Below, piece by piece: positions 8,038-16,870 of a DNA stretch of 64,000 nucleotides. A program made the position numbers and the translations under genes. This stretch comes from Paraburkholderia phenazinium (GTDB lineage Bacteria; Pseudomonadota; Gammaproteobacteria; Burkholderiales; Burkholderiaceae), in NCBI RefSeq assembly GCF_900141745.1, contig NZ_FSRM01000001.1:1054001-1118000 (forward strand), in the 5' to 3' direction. Below the pieces are notes generated by a model. The model made no database searches and was not told the DNA's origin. It saw only the letters and a program-made list of their open reading frames with translations. Within the stretch, counting starts at the first letter, position 1, and each line of letters starts with the position of its first letter.

Positions 8038-9654
8038 ATGTCTAGCGTTGGACACGATGTAGTCGCGGGCCACGAGCACGTACACGGTGATCCGCATGCG
8101 CATGGGACGCCGCATGGCTGGCGTCGCTGGCTGTATGCCACCAACCACAAGGATATCGGTACGCTGTACCTGATCTTCTCGTTCACCATGTTCCTCTCCG
8201 GGGGCGTGATGGCGCTGATGATCCGTGCCGAGCTGTTCGAGCCGGGCCTGCAGATCATGCGCCCCGAGTTCTTCAACCAGTTGACCACCATGCACGGCCT
8301 GATCATGGTGTTCGGCGCGATCATGCCGGCCTTCGTCGGTTTCGCGAACTGGATGGTGCCGCTGCAGATCGGCGCATCGGACATGGCCTTCGCGCGGATG
8401 AACAACTTCAGCTTCTGGCTGCTGCCGGTTGCCGCCGTGCTGCTGGTGGGCTCGTTCTTCGCGCCGGGTGGTGCAACGGCTGCGGGCTGGACGCTGTACG
8501 CGCCGCTTTCCACGCAGATGGGACCGGGCATGGACTTCGCGATTTTCGCGGTCCACTTGATGGGTGCCTCGTCGATCATGGGCGGCATCAACATCGTCGT
8601 GACGATCCTGAACATGCGCGCGCCGGGTCTGACGCTGATGAAGATGCCGATGTTCGTCTGGACGTGGCTCATCACCGCTTACCTGCTGATTGCCGTGATG
8701 CCGGTTCTGGCAGGGGCGATCACCATGCTGCTGTTCGATCGCCACTTCGGCACCTCGTTCTTCAACGCAGCTGGCGGCGGCGATCCGGTGATGTACCAGC
8801 ATATCTTCTGGTTCTTCGGGCACCCCGAGGTGTACATCATGATCTTGCCGGCGTTCGGGATCGTGTCGCAGGTGATCCCGGCGTTCTCGCGCAAGCCGCT
8901 GTTCGGCTATAGCTCGATGGTGTACGCCACGTCGTCGATCGCAATCCTGTCGTTCATGGTCTGGGCGCACCACATGTTCGCCACCGGCATGCCGGTGACG
9001 GGGCAGTTGTTCTTCATGTACGCCACGATGTTGATCGCTGTGCCGACGGGCGTGAAGGTGTTCAACTGGGTTGCCACGATGTGGCGCGGTTCGCTGACGT
9101 TCGAAACCCCGATGCTGTTTGCGGTGGGCTTCCTGTTCGTGTTCACGTTCGGCGGTCTGACGGGCCTGATGCTCGCCATGGCGCCGCTCGACATCCAGTA
9201 TCACGGCACTTATTTTGTGGTGGCCCACTTCCACTACGTGCTGGTGGCGGGCTCGCTGTTCGGGCTCTTCTCCGGCTGGTACTACTGGTCGCCGAAGTGG
9301 ACCGGCTGGATGTATAACGAGACGCGCGGCAAGATCCACTTCTGGGGCTCGATGATCTTCTTCAACCTCGCGTTCCTGCCGATGCACTTCGTGGGTCTCG
9401 CAGGCATGCCGCGTCGTTACGCCGACTACCCCGCGCAGTTCACCGACTGGAACCAGGTCATCACAATCGGTGCGTTCGGCTTCGGCCTGACCCAGGTGTA
9501 CTTCCTCTTCGCCGTCGCACTGCCGGCTTACCGCGGCGGTGGCGAACTCGAGAAGGCCAGCGACAAGCCGTGGGACGGCGCCACGGGCCTCGAATGGACC
9601 GTGCCGAGCCCGGCTCCGTTCCACACGTTCGAACATCCGCCGACGGTCGAGTAA
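8038..9654 (+). CDS. ctaD: cytochrome c oxidase subunit I (aa3 type)
   Basis: This 538-residue catalytic subunit has twelve predicted transmembrane helices. Visible heme and copper ligands include TTMHGLIMVF (low-spin heme), FWFFGHPEVYIMI (CuB histidine with the cross-linked tyrosine), WAHHMF (two CuB histidines) and VVAHFHYVLVAG (heme a3 and a ligands). It reduces O2 to water and pumps protons. The N-terminus is histidine-rich (HDVVAGHEHVHGDPHAHG), which is unusual and may chelate metal. GGAG lies just before the ATG. It is 44 bp downstream of ctaC. Confidence 0.98.
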   Translation: MSSVGHDVVAGHEHVHGDPHAHGTPHGWRRWLYATNHKDIGTLYLIFSFTMFLSGGVMALMIRAELFEPGLQIMRPEFFNQLTTMHGLIMVFGAIMPAFVGFANWMVPLQIGASDMAFARMNNFSFWLLPVAAVLLVGSFFAPGGATAAGWTLYAPLSTQMGPGMDFAIFAVHLMGASSIMGGINIVVTILNMRAPGLTLMKMPMFVWTWLITAYLLIAVMPVLAGAITMLLFDRHFGTSFFNAAGGGDPVMYQHIFWFFGHPEVYIMILPAFGIVSQVIPAFSRKPLFGYSSMVYATSSIAILSFMVWAHHMFATGMPVTGQLFFMYATMLIAVPTGVKVFNWVATMWRGSLTFETPMLFAVGFLFVFTFGGLTGLMLAMAPLDIQYHGTYFVVAHFHYVLVAGSLFGLFSGWYYWSPKWTGWMYNETRGKIHFWGSMIFFNLAFLPMHFVGLAGMPRRYADYPAQFTDWNQVITIGAFGFGLTQVYFLFAVALPAYRGGGELEKASDKPWDGATGLEWTVPSPAPFHTFEHPPTVE

Positions 9655-9766
9655 GCCGAACGGCGTTCCCGGTCCCGGCGCAAGCCGGACCGGGTGCAGC
9701 GAAGCGGTAGAGTCGTAGCGTGGTAGAGCGGTGTTCCTTATCAGTGATGTGTCGAGAAACTCCAGC

Positions 9767-9901
9767 ATGACCCGGAATCCCATACAAAGACGTACGCCCG
9801 AGCAAATCCGCGCGGGCAACTTGCGGCTCGGTTTGATCATGTTCGCTATCGCCGCCGCGTTTTTCGTGGGTATCTTCGTCAAGCGGAGCTTCTTCTCCTG
9901 A
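9767..9901 (+). CDS. small cytochrome oxidase assembly protein (44 aa)
   Basis: This short ORF encodes MTRNPIQRRTPEQIRAG followed by a transmembrane helix (LIMFAIAAAFFVGIF) and a basic end, KRSFFS. It matches my recollection of the family named 'cytochrome oxidase small assembly protein' in Burkholderiales, typified by a PEQIRAGNLRLG N-terminus and one helix. In relatives this gene precedes cox11 (ctaG); here the DUF2970 gene follows directly. The role is inferred from context. Confidence 0.8.
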   Translation: MTRNPIQRRTPEQIRAGNLRLGLIMFAIAAAFFVGIFVKRSFFS

Positions 9902-9938
9902 AGACGATCGTTGTCGTAGGCGAAGGAAGATGACGGTA

Positions 9939-10163
9939 ATGAGCGACAACGGCGGTAAACGCGACGGCAGCAGCACTGGAAAGAGCAGCTTTGGACAGTC
10001 GATGAAGGCTGTTTTCTGGGCGTTTTTCGGCGTGCGCAAGCGGCGCGATCTGGAATCGGACGCAGCGCAGCTCAACCCCTTGCACGTGCTGGCAGCCGCC
10101 TTGATTGGCGCGGCCATCTTTATCGCCATACTGATTTTCGTCGTCCGTGCGGTGGTGGGGTAA
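9939..10163 (+). CDS. DUF2970 small membrane protein
   Basis: This 74-residue protein has a polar N-terminus, the motif MKAVFWAFFGVRKRRDLESD and one C-terminal transmembrane helix (LAAALIGAAIFIAILIFV). It belongs to DUF2970, small proteins usually found in cytochrome oxidase loci of betaproteobacteria; no biochemical function is established. ATG 9939 gives better spacing from GAAGGAAG (9922-9929) than ATG 9930. It lies between the small assembly protein and ctaE. Confidence 0.82.
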   Translation: MSDNGGKRDGSSTGKSSFGQSMKAVFWAFFGVRKRRDLESDAAQLNPLHVLAAALIGAAIFIAILIFVVRAVVG

Positions 10164-10292
10164 GTCGGCAACACCGGGCCAAAGATGGCTCCGAAATTAG
10201 AGTGAAGCGATGCGGTATCGACGCATCGCCGAAGAGACAGCCGGACTAAACCGGGTCAAGCGGAACAACTGGACTGAAGTGGAGAATCAAGA

Positions 10293-11150
10293 ATGAGCGG
10301 TCAAAACGAGAGCCCGTACTACTTCGTACCGCATCCGTCGCGGCATCCGATCAGCGCGGCCATCGGGCTGCTGGTCATGCTGTCATCGCTTGCGGCGTGG
10401 ATCAACGGCGAGAGCTGGGCGCCTCTGACGGTGCTCGCTGGCTTGCTGTGGTTGCTCTACACGTTGTGGCACTGGTTCGGCGACGCGATCTCCGAGTCCG
10501 AAGGCGGCATGTACGGCAAGAACGTCGACAAGTCGTACCGCTGGAGCATGAGCTGGTTCATCTTCTCCGAAGTCATGTTCTTTGGCGCATTTTTTGGCGC
10601 ACTGTTTTACGCTCGCGAAATTGCCTTGCATCAACTGGGCAGCCTTGACTACAAGCTGATCTGGCCGGATTTCTCGGCTGTGTGGCCGAACAACGGTCCG
10701 GCAGCGCTGGTGTCGAATTTCAAGTCGATGCAACCGTGGCCGGTGCCGACCATCAACACGGCGCTGCTGCTCTCGTCGGGCGCGACGCTGACCGTGGCTC
10801 ACCATGCGCTGCGTGAGAACCATCGCAACAAGACGATCGCCTGGCTGGCCGCGACTGTCCTGCTGGGTCTGTGCTTCCTGTTCCTGCAGGGCTTCGAGTA
10901 CTACCACGCGTATAACGAACTGAACCTGACGCTGTCTTCCGGCGTGTATGGCTCGACCTTCTTCCTGCTGACCGGTTTCCACGGCTTTCACGTGTTCCTC
11001 GGCGGCACGATGCTGACGGTCGTACTGGTGCGCGTGATTCGCGGCCACTTCACGGCGGATCACCACTTCGCGTTCGAAGGCGCGGCCTGGTACTGGCACT
11101 TTGTGGACGTGGTGTGGCTCGGGCTGTACGTTGTCGTGTACTGGCTGTAA
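10293..11150 (+). CDS. ctaE: cytochrome c oxidase subunit III
   Basis: This 285-residue membrane protein has seven helices and the subunit III landmarks: YYFVPHPSRHPI, SEVMFFGAFFGA with the lipid-binding glutamate region, LTGFHGFHVFLG, and the C-terminal YWHFVDVVWLGLYVVVYWL. It stabilises the catalytic core and O2 access. GGAGA sits about 8 nt before the ATG. A strong terminator-like hairpin follows at 11271-11304, ending the first oxidase transcription unit. Confidence 0.97.
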   Translation: MSGQNESPYYFVPHPSRHPISAAIGLLVMLSSLAAWINGESWAPLTVLAGLLWLLYTLWHWFGDAISESEGGMYGKNVDKSYRWSMSWFIFSEVMFFGAFFGALFYAREIALHQLGSLDYKLIWPDFSAVWPNNGPAALVSNFKSMQPWPVPTINTALLLSSGATLTVAHHALRENHRNKTIAWLAATVLLGLCFLFLQGFEYYHAYNELNLTLSSGVYGSTFFLLTGFHGFHVFLGGTMLTVVLVRVIRGHFTADHHFAFEGAAWYWHFVDVVWLGLYVVVYWL

Positions 11151-11270
11151 AGCTTGCCGGCCCGCGCGTAGTATTTTTTACTGGGTTTTGACACCGGACA
11201 CGTGGGCATTTGAATTGCCGGATTCGCTGCAGATCGCGAAGCCACCGCGTAGTATTCCGGACTGACGCAG

Positions 11271-11304
11271 CGCCGCCCTCGACCCTGTCAGGGCGGCGTT
11301 TTGT
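11271..11304 (+). terminator. intrinsic terminator after ctaE
   Basis: The 9-bp perfect stem CGCCGCCCT (11271-11279) / AGGGCGGCG (11290-11298) has a 10-nt loop and is followed by TTTTGTTT. It separates ctaE from the convergent DUF2909 gene. Confidence 0.8.
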
Positions 11305-11361
11305 TTATGGCGCGGAGTTGTTGCGTGGTACGCGCAGAGGTGAAGTTTGCGCGCGCCCGGC

Positions 11362-11571
11362 CTAGCGGCCGTAAGGAATACCGGTCGACTGAATCCAGCC
11401 CATCCAGTGAGCGAACAGGATGAACAGGAACAGCGAGATCGACAGGCCCACGCGAGTAGCCAGCGACCAGACCATGCGTTTCGTCTTGCCCTTGTCGTGC
11501 ACCATGAAGTACAGCGCCGAGGCCATGCTGGCGATGATCAGGGCAAAGGCGATGGGAACGAGAATGTGCAT
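11362..11571 (-). CDS. DUF2909 twin-transmembrane protein
   Basis: This 69-residue protein has two helices (LVPIAFALIIASMASALYFM and LSISLFLFILFAHWMGWI) joined by a basic loop KGKTKRM. It fits the DUF2909 family found in oxidase clusters; its function is unknown. It is on the minus strand, opposite to all surrounding oxidase genes, and is divergent from the SURF1 gene with 87 bp between the starts. It splits the oxidase locus into two plus-strand units. Confidence 0.82.
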   Translation of the reverse strand: MHILVPIAFALIIASMASALYFMVHDKGKTKRMVWSLATRVGLSISLFLFILFAHWMGWIQSTGIPYGR

Positions 11572-11658
11572 GAAATCAGCTGAAATTCAGGAGCGCGAAG
11601 GCAATATGGCTATTATCGCACCGTGCGTTGCACCGCGTGTACCGTCGGGGCAGGCGCG

Positions 11659-12375
11659 ATGAAGATCCGCTGGTTGCCCGCGCTGCTGATTCTGATCGTC
11701 GTGGCGGTGACGGTGCGGCTGGGGTTCTGGCAGCGTGACCGCGCGCATCAGAAAGAGACGCTGCAGGCCCACATCACGCAGTTCGAAAACGCGCCGGCCG
11801 AGCCGATCAGCAGCGCTCCGCTGGCACTGAAAGACATCGAGTTTCACCGGGTGCGCGCGCGTGGCAGTTTCGTCGCCGACAAGGTGGTCTATCTCGACAA
11901 TCGCCCGTATAACGATCAACCGGGCTTTTACGTCGTGATGCCGTTTAAACTCGCTGATGGTGGCTACGTGCTGGTCAATCGCGGCTGGTTGCCGCGCAAC
12001 ATCAATGACCGCACGGTGATCGAGCCGTATGTCACGCCGCCGGGGCAGATCGAGATCGAAGGTATTGCGCGGGCCGATGCGACCCGCGCGTTCGAACTCG
12101 GGCAGGGCGGATCGGCCCCGCATCAGGCGATCCGGCAGAATCTCGACGTGGGCGCTTATGCCGCGGAGACTGGTCTGCCGCTGCAGCCGTTTGTGATCCA
12201 GCAGTTGAGCGACGATGGCGACAAGCTTGTGCGCGACTGGCCTGCACCGGATACCGACGTCGAGCGCAACTACGGCTATATGCTCCAATGGTGGGGCATG
12301 GCCATCGCGGCGGTCGCGTTCGGTTTGTATGCCGCGCGGCGCGCCGCGAAGAAAGAGCACGCGCCCAGCGCGTAA
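11659..12375 (+). CDS. SURF1 family oxidase assembly protein
   Basis: This 238-residue SURF1/Shy1 protein has helices at both ends (WLPALLILIVVAVTVRLGFWQ and YMLQWWGMAIAAVAFGLYA) and a periplasmic domain between them. Family motifs are GFWQRDRA, LDNRPYNDQPGFYVVMP, LVNRGWLPR, and NYGYMLQWWGMA. It helps deliver heme A to subunit I. The reading frame is open upstream to 11623, but ATG 11659 (MKIRWLPALL) is the sensible start. It begins the second oxidase unit (SURF1, SCO-like, ctaA, ctaB, SCO). Confidence 0.93.
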   Translation: MKIRWLPALLILIVVAVTVRLGFWQRDRAHQKETLQAHITQFENAPAEPISSAPLALKDIEFHRVRARGSFVADKVVYLDNRPYNDQPGFYVVMPFKLADGGYVLVNRGWLPRNINDRTVIEPYVTPPGQIEIEGIARADATRAFELGQGGSAPHQAIRQNLDVGAYAAETGLPLQPFVIQQLSDDGDKLVRDWPAPDTDVERNYGYMLQWWGMAIAAVAFGLYAARRAAKKEHAPSA

Positions 12376-12457
12376 GCTGTGTCGTGCAGACAAATGCATC
12401 GCGCGTGGCCGGCAGCTTGACCGCTCGCGCCGCGCAATCATTGAAAGAGGTTCGGTA

Positions 12458-13123
12458 GTGTCGACGCAAACTCCCCGTTCGCCGCAAGCCGGCAAATCCG
12501 CTGCTCGTCCTGCGGTCACGCCTGGCCAGCCGCGCACCAAAGGTTCATGGCAACGCGGCCGCTGGATGATGCTGCTGATCGCGCTCGTGTGTGCCGCGCC
12601 CGTGATTGGCTCGTACTTCACGTACTACGTCATCAAGCCGACCGGCGGCACCACCAGCTACGGCACGCTGATCGAACCGCAGCGGCCGATTCCGGAAGAA
12701 CTGGTCGTGACCGGGGAAGACGGCAAGCCGGTGAAGCTCACGTCGCTGCGTGGCAAATGGCTCATGGTTTCGGTCGACAACAGCGCGTGCGACAAGGCCT
12801 GCGCGACCAAGCTGTATTTCATGCGCCAGATACGCGCAACCCAGGGGCCAGAGCGCGAGCGGGTGGTCGAGGTATGGCTGCGCACGGACGCGGGCAACGT
12901 GTCTGACGTGATCCAGAAAGCCTATCCGGACACGCGCAAGCTGATCGCCGATCCGGCTGCCCTGGCTGCATGGCTGCCCGTCGACACCGGCACGACGCTG
13001 ACCGATCACATCTTCGTGGTCGACCCGAACGGCAATCTGATGATGCGTTTCCCGAAAGATCCGAACCCGAGCAAGATCAAGGGCGACATCACGAAGCTGC
13101 TGAAGTGGTCGAGCATCGGTTGA
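12458..13123 (+). CDS. membrane-anchored SCO-like thioredoxin-fold protein
   Basis: This 221-residue protein has a basic, proline-rich cytoplasmic N-terminus, one transmembrane helix (MMLLIALVCAAPVIGSYFTY, about residues 37-56) and a periplasmic thioredoxin-fold domain. Cys111 and Cys115 (CDKAC) and His184 (TDHIFVVDPNG) occupy the places of the copper ligands of SCO proteins, although overall similarity to the classical SCO in this locus is low. The start is GTG 12458, with GAAAGAGG (12443-12450) well spaced. A copper or thiol role in CuA assembly is inferred from these residues and the neighbours. Confidence 0.75.
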   Translation: MSTQTPRSPQAGKSAARPAVTPGQPRTKGSWQRGRWMMLLIALVCAAPVIGSYFTYYVIKPTGGTTSYGTLIEPQRPIPEELVVTGEDGKPVKLTSLRGKWLMVSVDNSACDKACATKLYFMRQIRATQGPERERVVEVWLRTDAGNVSDVIQKAYPDTRKLIADPAALAAWLPVDTGTTLTDHIFVVDPNGNLMMRFPKDPNPSKIKGDITKLLKWSSIG

Positions 13124-13213
13124 TGCGGCGTTTTATCGCACGGCCGGGTGTACCGCGGATTGGATCGTCTGTAGCACCATTGGCCGCTATGTTTCCAGCG
13201 AGAAGGTAGAGAG

Positions 13214-14323
13214 ATGTTCGTATTGCAACTGGGCCTGATTGGCTTGTGCATTGCGTTGTTGCCGCTGTCCTATATATGGGTCAAGGCCGACGACAATAAA
13301 TTCCGCAAGCTGGTGTGGGTCACCACTTTCCTGACGCTGGACCTGGTGATGTTCGGCGGCTTCACGCGCCTGACGGACTCCGGTCTCGGCTGTCCTGACT
13401 GGCCGGGTTGTTATGGAACGTCCTCGCCGTTCATCGCTCACGCTGCTATCGCCGCCGCTCACCAGGCTATGCCTACCGGGCCTGTCAGCATGACAAAGGC
13501 CTGGATCGAAATGATCCACCGCTATTTCGCCATGGCGATTGGCGTGCTGATCGTCGCGCAGATGCTGATCGCCTGGGTCGCGCGCATCAAGCGTCGGCCG
13601 TTGCATGTTTCGCCGTGGTGGCCGACTTCGTTGCTGCTGCTGATTCTCGTGCAGGGTGTGTTCGGCGCGTGGACTGTGACGCTCAAACTGCAACCGGTGA
13701 TCGTGACCACGCACTTGCTGCTCGGCCTGGCCTTGCTCGGTATGCTGGGCTGGCTGGCTGCGCGCCAGACGCCGCTGCCGGCCTATGAGCCCGAGGCCGC
13801 GCAGTGGCGCGCGGCGGCGCTCGCCGGGTTGGCGCTGCTGGTCGTGCAGATCGCGCTCGGCGGTTGGGTCAGTACGAACTACGCGGTGCTCGCCTGTACA
13901 GATTTCCCGACCTGCAACGGTCAATGGATCCCGCCGATGGATTTCGCGCACGGCTTTCACCTATGGCGCGCGCTGGGCATGACGGGCGACGGTGAGATGA
14001 TCACCCAGGATGCACTGGTGGCGATCCACTGGACCCATCGAACTTTCGCCATCGTCGTGATCGCCTATCTGCTGTGGTTTGCGCTGAAGGTGCGTCGCTT
14101 CGAATCGCTGCGGCGGCCCGCTGACGGCGTGCTGCTGGTAGTGCTGATCCAGTTCCTCACGGGCCTCTCCAACATCGTCCTGCAATGGCCGTTGCCGATT
14201 GCAGTCGCCCATAACGGGGGCGCCGCGATCCTGCTGCTCCTGCTCGTTATGCTAAACTTTCGAATCGCTTCTAGCCGTCCCGGCCGCGCCGCGTTGCCTG
14301 CGCGCGATGCCGCGCCAGCGTGA
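13214..14323 (+). CDS. ctaA: heme A synthase (CtaA/COX15)
   Basis: This 369-residue membrane protein has eight predicted helices. COX15/CtaA landmarks include GGFTRLTDSGLGCPDWPGCYG near the N-terminus, EMIHRYFAM with a heme-ligating histidine, TTHLLLGLALLG, GGWVSTNYAVLACTDFPTCNG, and WTHRTFA. It oxidises the C8 methyl of heme O to give heme A. It follows the SCO-like gene and precedes ctaB. Confidence 0.96.
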   Translation: MFVLQLGLIGLCIALLPLSYIWVKADDNKFRKLVWVTTFLTLDLVMFGGFTRLTDSGLGCPDWPGCYGTSSPFIAHAAIAAAHQAMPTGPVSMTKAWIEMIHRYFAMAIGVLIVAQMLIAWVARIKRRPLHVSPWWPTSLLLLILVQGVFGAWTVTLKLQPVIVTTHLLLGLALLGMLGWLAARQTPLPAYEPEAAQWRAAALAGLALLVVQIALGGWVSTNYAVLACTDFPTCNGQWIPPMDFAHGFHLWRALGMTGDGEMITQDALVAIHWTHRTFAIVVIAYLLWFALKVRRFESLRRPADGVLLVVLIQFLTGLSNIVLQWPLPIAVAHNGGAAILLLLLVMLNFRIASSRPGRAALPARDAAPA

Positions 14324-14329
14324 CCCCAC

Positions 14330-15235
14330 ATGGACAGCACAACTCTTTCCCAGACCCCCGGTAGCCGGATCTCCCAATACATCGCGCTCACCAAGCCGCG
14401 CGTCACGCAGCTTGCCGTGTTCTGCGCTGTCATCGGTATGTTCCTCTCCACGCCCGGTATGGTGCCGTGGACGGTGCTGATTGGCGGCACCGTCGGTATC
14501 TGGCTGCTGGCCGGTGCGGCGTTCGCCATCAACTGCCTCGTCGAACAGAAGATCGACGCGAAGATGCGCCGTACGTCGTGGCGCCCGTCTGCCCGCGGTG
14601 AAATCACCACTCCACAGATCCTGCTGTTTTCCGCCGTGCTCGGCGGGCTCGGCATGTGGACGCTCTATACGTTCGCCAATCCGTTGACGATGTGGCTCAC
14701 CATTGCCACTTTCGTCGGCTACGCGGTCGTCTATACGCTGCTGCTCAAGCCAGCTACGCCGCAGAACATCGTGATCGGGGGCGCTTCGGGCGCCATGCCG
14801 CCTGCGCTTGGCTGGGCCGCGGTCACGGGGCATGTGCCGGGCGACGCATGGATTCTGGTGCTGATCATCTTTGTCTGGACGCCGCCGCATTTCTGGGCGC
14901 TCGCGCTGTATCGCCGCAAGGACTACGAAAGCGCCGGTCTGCCAATGCTGCCGAACACCCACGGCGAACAGTACACGCGGCTGCATATTTTGTTGTACTC
15001 GGTGATCCTGTTCGCGGTCGCGCTGATGCCGTTTATCTCGGGCATGAGCGGGATCGTGTATCTGGTGGCGGCGGTGCTGCTCGGTGCCGTGTTCCTCGCC
15101 TACGCGTGGAAGATCTATCGGGAGTACTCCGATACGCTCGCGCGTCAGTTGTTCCGTTACTCGATCATCTACCTGTCGCTGCTGTTCGCCGCGCTGTTGA
15201 TCGATCACTATGCACGTGTCCTGATCGGCGCGTAA
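14330..15235 (+). CDS. ctaB: protoheme IX farnesyltransferase (heme O synthase)
   Basis: This 301-residue UbiA-superfamily membrane enzyme adds a farnesyl group to heme B. The prenyl-diphosphate motif is [19 protein letters not shown] (about residues 65-83), and the second conserved loop is [20 protein letters not shown] followed by [10 protein letters not shown]. It starts 6 bp after the ctaA stop, which makes heme O and heme A synthesis a single translational unit; the SCO gene follows after 4 bp. Confidence 0.97.
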   Translation: MDSTTLSQTPGSRISQYIALTKPRVTQLAVFCAVIGMFLSTPGMVPWTVLIGGTVGIWLLAGAAFAINCLVEQKIDAKMRRTSWRPSARGEITTPQILLFSAVLGGLGMWTLYTFANPLTMWLTIATFVGYAVVYTLLLKPATPQNIVIGGASGAMPPALGWAAVTGHVPGDAWILVLIIFVWTPPHFWALALYRRKDYESAGLPMLPNTHGEQYTRLHILLYSVILFAVALMPFISGMSGIVYLVAAVLLGAVFLAYAWKIYREYSDTLARQLFRYSIIYLSLLFAALLIDHYARVLIGA

Positions 15236-15239
15236 CACC

Positions 15240-15857
15240 ATGCTCACAAACCGGTTTGCGCGTCTCGCGCGTGCTGCCTTGATGGCCTGTGCGCTCGGTG
15301 GCGCGATCCTGGCCTCAGGCTGCGGCAAACCCGCCCCCTCGTTCGAGAATCTCGACATTACCGGCAACACGCAATTCGGCACGGACTTCTCGTTGCCCGA
15401 TGCCAGCGGCAAGACGCACACGCTCGAGGACTACAAGGGCAAGGTCGTGGTGCTGTTCTTCGGCTACACGCACTGTCCGGACGTCTGTCCGACGACCATG
15501 GCCGAACTCGCGCAGGCACTGCAGCAGTTGGGCCCCACAGACGCAAGCCGCGTCCAGGTGCTATTCGTCACCGTCGATCCCGATCGCGACACTTCAACCG
15601 TGATGTCGCAGTATGTGCCGGCCTTCAATCCGACCTTTGTCGGCTTGCGCCCGGCCGATCAGGCGCAACTCACCAAGGTGACAAAAGACTTCCGCGTGTA
15701 CTACGCGAAGGTGCCGGGCAAGACGCCGGACAGTTACACGATGGACCATACGGCTGCCAGCTATGTCTTCGATCCGGACGGCAAGTTGCGACTGTTCGCC
15801 CGCGATGGCCAGGGCGCCGAACCTTGGGTGCACGACATCAAGCTACTGCTTGGTTAA
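15240..15857 (+). CDS. SCO1/SenC copper chaperone lipoprotein
   Basis: This 205-residue protein has a lipoprotein signal ending in the lipobox LASGC (Cys about residue 23), then a thioredoxin-fold domain. The copper ligands are Cys79 and Cys83 (HCPDVC) and His170 (MDHTAASYVFDPDG). SCO proteins help insert copper into the CuA site of subunit II. It is 4 bp downstream of ctaB and is the last gene of the oxidase unit. It is the second SCO-like protein in the locus and the more typical of the two. Confidence 0.95.
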   Translation: MLTNRFARLARAALMACALGGAILASGCGKPAPSFENLDITGNTQFGTDFSLPDASGKTHTLEDYKGKVVVLFFGYTHCPDVCPTTMAELAQALQQLGPTDASRVQVLFVTVDPDRDTSTVMSQYVPAFNPTFVGLRPADQAQLTKVTKDFRVYYAKVPGKTPDSYTMDHTAASYVFDPDGKLRLFARDGQGAEPWVHDIKLLLG

Positions 15858-16023
15858 GGCGTAGCCCCATCTGTCGTCCGCTCGTCCGCATACCCATATG
15901 CGATAGCGGTATTTCACTTCTCGCAGAGCCTATGAGACCATTCGCGACCCAGCTGATGGCGCGCGTATTGCGCCGCCAGCCGTTCACCCGAATCTGACAT
16001 CGATCAGAAATAGCGAGATTTAC

Positions 16024-16836
16024 ATGCAGCGCAGAAACATCCTCAAAGCCCTCTCCGCAGTTGTCGCCTCCGCAGCTCTCGTCACAAGCGTCGGCGCTCA
16101 CGCCGACGACAAGGTCATCAAGGTCGGCACCATCAGCGGTCCCGACGCGCAAATCTGGGCGGTGGTCCAGAAAGTGGCGCAGCGCGAAGGCCTCAACGTG
16201 AAGGTCATCGAATTCAACGATTACGTCCAGCCGAACGCCGCTCTCGACGCAGGCGATCTGGACGCCAACAGCTTCCAGCACCAGCCCTACCTCGATAGCC
16301 AGGTCAAGCAGCGTGGCTACAAGATCGTCAGCGCGGGCCTGACCTACATTTCCCCGCTCGGCATCTATTCGAAGAAGTTCAAATCGCTGAAGGATCTGCC
16401 GCAAGGTGCGAAGGTCGCAGTGCCTAACGATCCGTCCAACGAGAACCGCGCACTGCTGTTGTTGCAGGCACAAGGCGTGATCAAGCTGAAGGCTGGCGCC
16501 GGCACGAACGGTAACAGCGCCACGCCGCTCGACGTCGCCGAGAATCCGAAGAAAGTGAAGCTCGTTGAACTGGACGCCGCGCAGTTGCCGCGCTCGCTGT
16601 CCGACGTGGACGCTGCTGCGATCAACACGAACTACGCGCTTGCCGGCGGCCTGCAGCCGACTAAAGATGCGATCGCGCTCGAGGACATCCATAGCCCGTA
16701 CGCGAATCTGATCGCCGTGCGCACGCAGGACAAGGACAAGCCGTGGGTTAAAAAGCTGGTCGCGGCTTATCAGTCGGATGACGTGCGCCAGTTCATCAAA
16801 ACCCAGTTCAAGGGTTCGGTGGTGCCGTCGTTCTAA
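16024..16836 (+). CDS. MetQ/NlpA-type periplasmic binding protein
   Basis: This 270-residue substrate-binding protein is of the methionine-uptake family. Motifs: KVGTISGPDAQIWAVV, FNDYVQPNAALDAGDLDANSFQHQPYLD, KVAVPNDPSNENRALLLLQ, and AAINTNYALAGGLQP. The signal peptide ends AHA-DD and has no lipobox cysteine, so the mature protein should be soluble in the periplasm, unlike classical lipoprotein MetQ. No metN or metI homologue is nearby, so it must use a transporter encoded elsewhere. A strong hairpin terminator follows. Confidence 0.92.
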   Translation: MQRRNILKALSAVVASAALVTSVGAHADDKVIKVGTISGPDAQIWAVVQKVAQREGLNVKVIEFNDYVQPNAALDAGDLDANSFQHQPYLDSQVKQRGYKIVSAGLTYISPLGIYSKKFKSLKDLPQGAKVAVPNDPSNENRALLLLQAQGVIKLKAGAGTNGNSATPLDVAENPKKVKLVELDAAQLPRSLSDVDAAAINTNYALAGGLQPTKDAIALEDIHSPYANLIAVRTQDKDKPWVKKLVAAYQSDDVRQFIKTQFKGSVVPSF

Positions 16837-16870
16837 GCACGCTGCAGCCACGACGAAGCGCCGCAACGCA

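Noticed and set aside
8005..9882. 625-codon minus-strand open frame opposite ctaD
   Set aside because: The product is His/Arg/Glu-rich and unrelated to any family; ctaD on the other strand is certain.
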